Origin: Hwanghaeella grinnelliae
GTDB taxonomy: Bacteria; Pseudomonadota; Alphaproteobacteria; UBA8366; Aestuariispiraceae
Direction: 5' to 3'
DNA length: 64,000 bases
Assembly: GCF_004005845.1 (NCBI RefSeq)
Contig: NZ_SADE01000001.1
Location: forward strand, 620,001 to 684,000
The notes under the pieces were generated by a model. It made no database searches. It worked only from the letters and a program-made list of their open reading frames with translations, and had not been told where the DNA came from. The translations under genes and the position numbers were made by a program. Below, piece after piece: positions 61,871 to 64,000 of the stretch. Each line of letters starts with the position of its first letter. The stretch's first letter is position 1.

Positions 61871-62431
61871 TTAGACCTCCACTCGGTCCGCGGCTTCATC
61901 GTCCCGGTATGGCAGGGGCGGAAGTTCCAGGCCGCGCAGGAACGCCAAAGACCGGATGACGGTCGACAGCCCCTGCAACAACATCATGACTGCGAATACG
62001 AGAATTACTGATTTCAACAGGAACACGCCAGGAATACCGCTGGTTTCCCGGGATCCCTCGAGAACGGCCCATGAGCGAGCCACATAAGGAAAAGACGCCC
62101 ACACGATGAGACTCATCACCGGGAACAGAAGGAACAGCGCGCCGAGTAAATTTACCGTGGCCTTGGTGCGCGGCGATCTGTTCGAATAGAAGATATCGAC
62201 CCGCACATGCCCGTCCTTGAGAAGAGTGTAGCTGGCGCCCAGCATGAAGACGAGCGCATGCTGGTAGATGATGGCTTCCTGCAACCAAATTTCGCCCGTG
62301 CCGAACACATAGCGCATGACCACGACGAGAAATTGCAGCAGCACCATCGTCAGTGCGAGCCAGGAAACGGCGCGACCGATCCGATAGCTTACAAGGTCGA
62401 TCAACCGCGAGAGGGCGAGCAAAATAGTCAA
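61871..62431 (-). CDS. TRAP transporter small permease (DctQ type)
   Basis: A 186-residue inner-membrane protein with four hydrophobic helices and the DctQ signature WLQEAIIYQHALVFMLGASYTLLKDGHVRVDIFYS. It would pair with the large permease 3 bp downstream. The likeliest start is a TTG at 62431, since no ATG or strong GTG is nearby, so the exact start is uncertain. Confidence 0.9.
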   Translation of the reverse strand: MTILLALSRLIDLVSYRIGRAVSWLALTMVLLQFLVVVMRYVFGTGEIWLQEAIIYQHALVFMLGASYTLLKDGHVRVDIFYSNRSPRTKATVNLLGALFLLFPVMSLIVWASFPYVARSWAVLEGSRETSGIPGVFLLKSVILVFAVMMLLQGLSTVIRSLAFLRGLELPPLPYRDDEAADRVEV

Positions 62432-62455
62432 CGTACGAATGTTCCGGATAAAAAG

Positions 62456-62486
62456 CTGCGAGGCCCGATGAAATCGGACCTCGCAG
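62456..62486 (-). terminator. Attenuator hairpin after TRAP binding-protein gene
   Basis: A nearly perfect stem (CTGCGAGG-C-CCGAT with ATCGG-A-CCTCGCAG) begins 5 bp after the binding-protein stop and is followed on the minus strand by CTTTTTATC. It would stop most transcripts and leave the permeases at lower level. Confidence 0.72.
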
Positions 62487-62491
62487 TTGGA

Positions 62492-63562
62492 TTAAAGGGA
62501 GCGGGCGTTGAGGTAGCCCTGAACGGAAATTCCGGTCCAGGCCGCCGCCTGCTCTCGGAAGGCGCTCCAGTGGTCGTAGACCTTCTTCGTCAGCGGATCC
62601 GCAGCGCCTGCGGTCGCAACGACGTCCGCAGCGGCCTCACGCATCAGCGCTGTAACCTCATCCGGCATGCGTTTCAGTTGGACCTTGTGCTGGTTGATGA
62701 GCTGATCAAGCGCGCGGACGTTGTTGACGTCGAACTCGGTCGTGAGCAAGTCGTTCTCGTAGCGCGTTGCCGCCTCGATAATCGACTTTTCCCAATCGGA
62801 CATATCGTTCCAGACGTCGAGATTGATGCCGCAGGAAGCGACGGTCGCCGGCTCGTGGATACCGGGCCAGTAGTAGTATTTCGCGACCTGATAAAACCCG
62901 AGCGTCAGGTCGTTCCAGGGACCGACGAACTCGGTAGCGTCGATCGTGCCCGATTGCAGCGCTTGGAAAATTTCACCGGCCGGCAACGTGACGGCGGTCG
63001 CGCCCAATTGGCTGATGACCTCGCCGCCAAGGCCGGGCATACGCATGGTGAGGCCCTTGAAGTCGTCAGGACCGTTGATTTCCTTGTTGAACCAACCTGC
63101 CATCTGGACACCGGTGTTGGATGCCGCGAATGATTTGACGTTGAATTGAGCGCCAACCTCGTCCCACAATTCTTGCCCACCCGACAGAAGCCAAGCGTTG
63201 GTTTCGGTACCGGTAAGGCCGAAAGGCACGGTCGAGAAGAAGTTCAATGCCTTCGACTTGCCTTGAAAGTAATAATCGGCGGCGTGATACATCTCACATG
63301 CCCCGCCTCCGGCGGCGTCATAGCACTCGAAGGCCGGCACAAGCTCGCCGGCGCCATAGACACGCACGGTGATCTTGCCTTCCGACCATTTCGCGATGTT
63401 CTGGGCCATGCGCTCGGCGCTGGTTCCTTGGCCGGGAAGGTTCTTTGGCCAGGAAGTGGCCATCCGAAGGTGGCGTGTGCCCTGACTGATGGCGGGCGTG
63501 GGTAAGACTGAGGCGGCAGCAGCGGCGACAGCGACGGTTTTTAAAGCCTGACGGCGATCCAT
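62492..63562 (-). CDS. TRAP transporter substrate-binding protein (DctP/TakP-like)
   Basis: A 356-residue periplasmic binding protein with a twin-arginine-like signal (MDRRQALKTVAVAAAAASVL, cleavage near AISQ). It has the TRAP motifs TSWPKNLPGQGTSAERMAQN, YGAGELVPAFECYDA and GTIDATEFVGPWNDL, and the WNDLTLGFYQVAKYYYWPG layout of 2-oxoacid-binding (TakP) proteins. ATG 63562 has AGAGGAA upstream; the frame extends to 63649 without a start signal. It heads the TRAP operon and is likely to bind a keto or carboxylic acid. Confidence 0.92.
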   Translation of the reverse strand: MDRRQALKTVAVAAAAASVLPTPAISQGTRHLRMATSWPKNLPGQGTSAERMAQNIAKWSEGKITVRVYGAGELVPAFECYDAAGGGACEMYHAADYYFQGKSKALNFFSTVPFGLTGTETNAWLLSGGQELWDEVGAQFNVKSFAASNTGVQMAGWFNKEINGPDDFKGLTMRMPGLGGEVISQLGATAVTLPAGEIFQALQSGTIDATEFVGPWNDLTLGFYQVAKYYYWPGIHEPATVASCGINLDVWNDMSDWEKSIIEAATRYENDLLTTEFDVNNVRALDQLINQHKVQLKRMPDEVTALMREAAADVVATAGAADPLTKKVYDHWSAFREQAAAWTGISVQGYLNARSL

Positions 63563-64000
63563 TTTGTTTCCTCTCTGATGTTCCGCGCTTCTGTTGTCGA
63601 GCGCTTTGGCAAAACCATATGGTACCTCGTTCAAACGAACAATTGTCATCAGTTCAGGTCAGTTTTGCTTCGCGCTAGGGGTAAGGCTATATCGCGTTAA
63701 GCAATTTAAGACTGTCGATAGCACTATATGTCAAATTTGCGGTTCTTAAGGTGCCTGTTGTGGACCTGTTTCAATCTGTGACGGCAATATTGGAAAGTCG
63801 ACAGGGCTCGGTTGGCTCCAGGGCGACCGAACGAAATTGAGGAGAGAAAGGCGGCGGATCAGGGATTTGAACCACACGCAAACAGAGAGAAACAGAATGC
63901 GCCATTTTTGAAGCGTCGGGTCCGATGTTAAACCCGGAAATCAGCTTTGATGTTCAGCGGCGAAAACGCTCTAGAAACTGAAGATGTCGCCGATATTTTC
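63563..64000. other. Upstream region of TRAP operon, right edge
   Basis: 438 bp without a recognised gene up to the right edge. It must hold the TRAP promoter. A short GTTC-AAAC-GAAC inverted repeat lies near 63630. At 63851-63878 the minus strand reads like the 3' end of a tRNA-Ser (GGTTCAAATCC followed by TCCGCCGCC), but no full tRNA can be folded. Confidence 0.45.

Noticed and set aside
63845-63930. Complete tRNA gene at the right edge
   Set aside because: Only a T-arm-like and acceptor-like stretch is present; no 5' acceptor strand, D-arm or anticodon arm could be paired.

Overview
The window is a GC-rich chromosomal segment from a Gram-negative alphaproteobacterium, most plausibly a free-living (perhaps marine) Rhodospirillales relative. 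The signs are a TamA/TamB outer-membrane pair, an encapsulated-ferritin-type protein closely resembling the Rhodospirillum rubrum one, an XRE/DUF2083 (ScfR-type) regulator, five solute-import systems of the ABC, TRAP, DAACS, Na/Pi and EamA classes, and many catabolic flavoenzymes. I see no rRNA, complete tRNA, CRISPR array, transposase or phage gene. Gene density is about 90 percent. The first gene runs off the left edge.

Layout. 1-6.4 kb: tamA (partial), tamB and a small EncFtn-like ferritin. 6.4-11.3 kb (minus strand): a symporter-fused sensor kinase with a coupled small membrane protein and a single-domain response regulator, preceded by an ScfR-type regulator. 11.5-17.4 kb: a five-gene HAAT-type (branched-chain amino acid/urea/amide) ABC importer and a trailing protein with a histidine-less kinase-dimerisation-like domain plus a STAS-like domain. 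17.5-23.7 kb: a DUF3604 protein, a dicarboxylate/amino-acid symporter, a Na/Pi cotransporter and an orphan PII protein. 24.1-30.3 kb: a complete heme-uptake operon (TonB receptor, hemP, hmuS, hmuT, hmuU, hmuV). 30.3-32.2 kb: a sensor kinase paired with a periplasmic molybdopterin-fold protein that has no cysteine. 32.4-37.4 kb: a DMFase-large-subunit-like protein, a mini heme-copper-oxidase-like membrane protein, a GlcG-type protein, a YeeE/YedE transporter and a TetR regulator.

37.5-47.1 kb: a TetR-linked shikimate-dehydrogenase-like/hydrolase operon, a soluble PAS kinase, then a set that looks like one catabolic module: EamA exporter, DUF1028, RidA, flavin monooxygenase, LysR and an ArgE-type deacylase. 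47.2-52.3 kb: a Baeyer-Villiger monooxygenase and SDR with a TetR regulator, and a GntR regulator with a class II aldolase. 52.4-59.9 kb: three PAS_5-like proteins, an Orn/Lys/Arg decarboxylase and PuuA/PuuB-type polyamine catabolic enzymes with a cupin. 60.2-63.6 kb: a DctPQM-type TRAP importer.

The accessory regulators often sit beside convincing inverted or direct repeats that could be their operators: TGCA-N9-ATTTAC copies around the ScfR gene, two TGAC-N6-GTCA sites by the first TetR gene, GATTAG-N7-CTAATC in the LysR-linked divergent region, AATGAA-N6-TTCATT in the monooxygenase promoter, and a 30-bp palindrome before the GntR gene. All functional calls come from reading sequence and recognising families; no database search was run.
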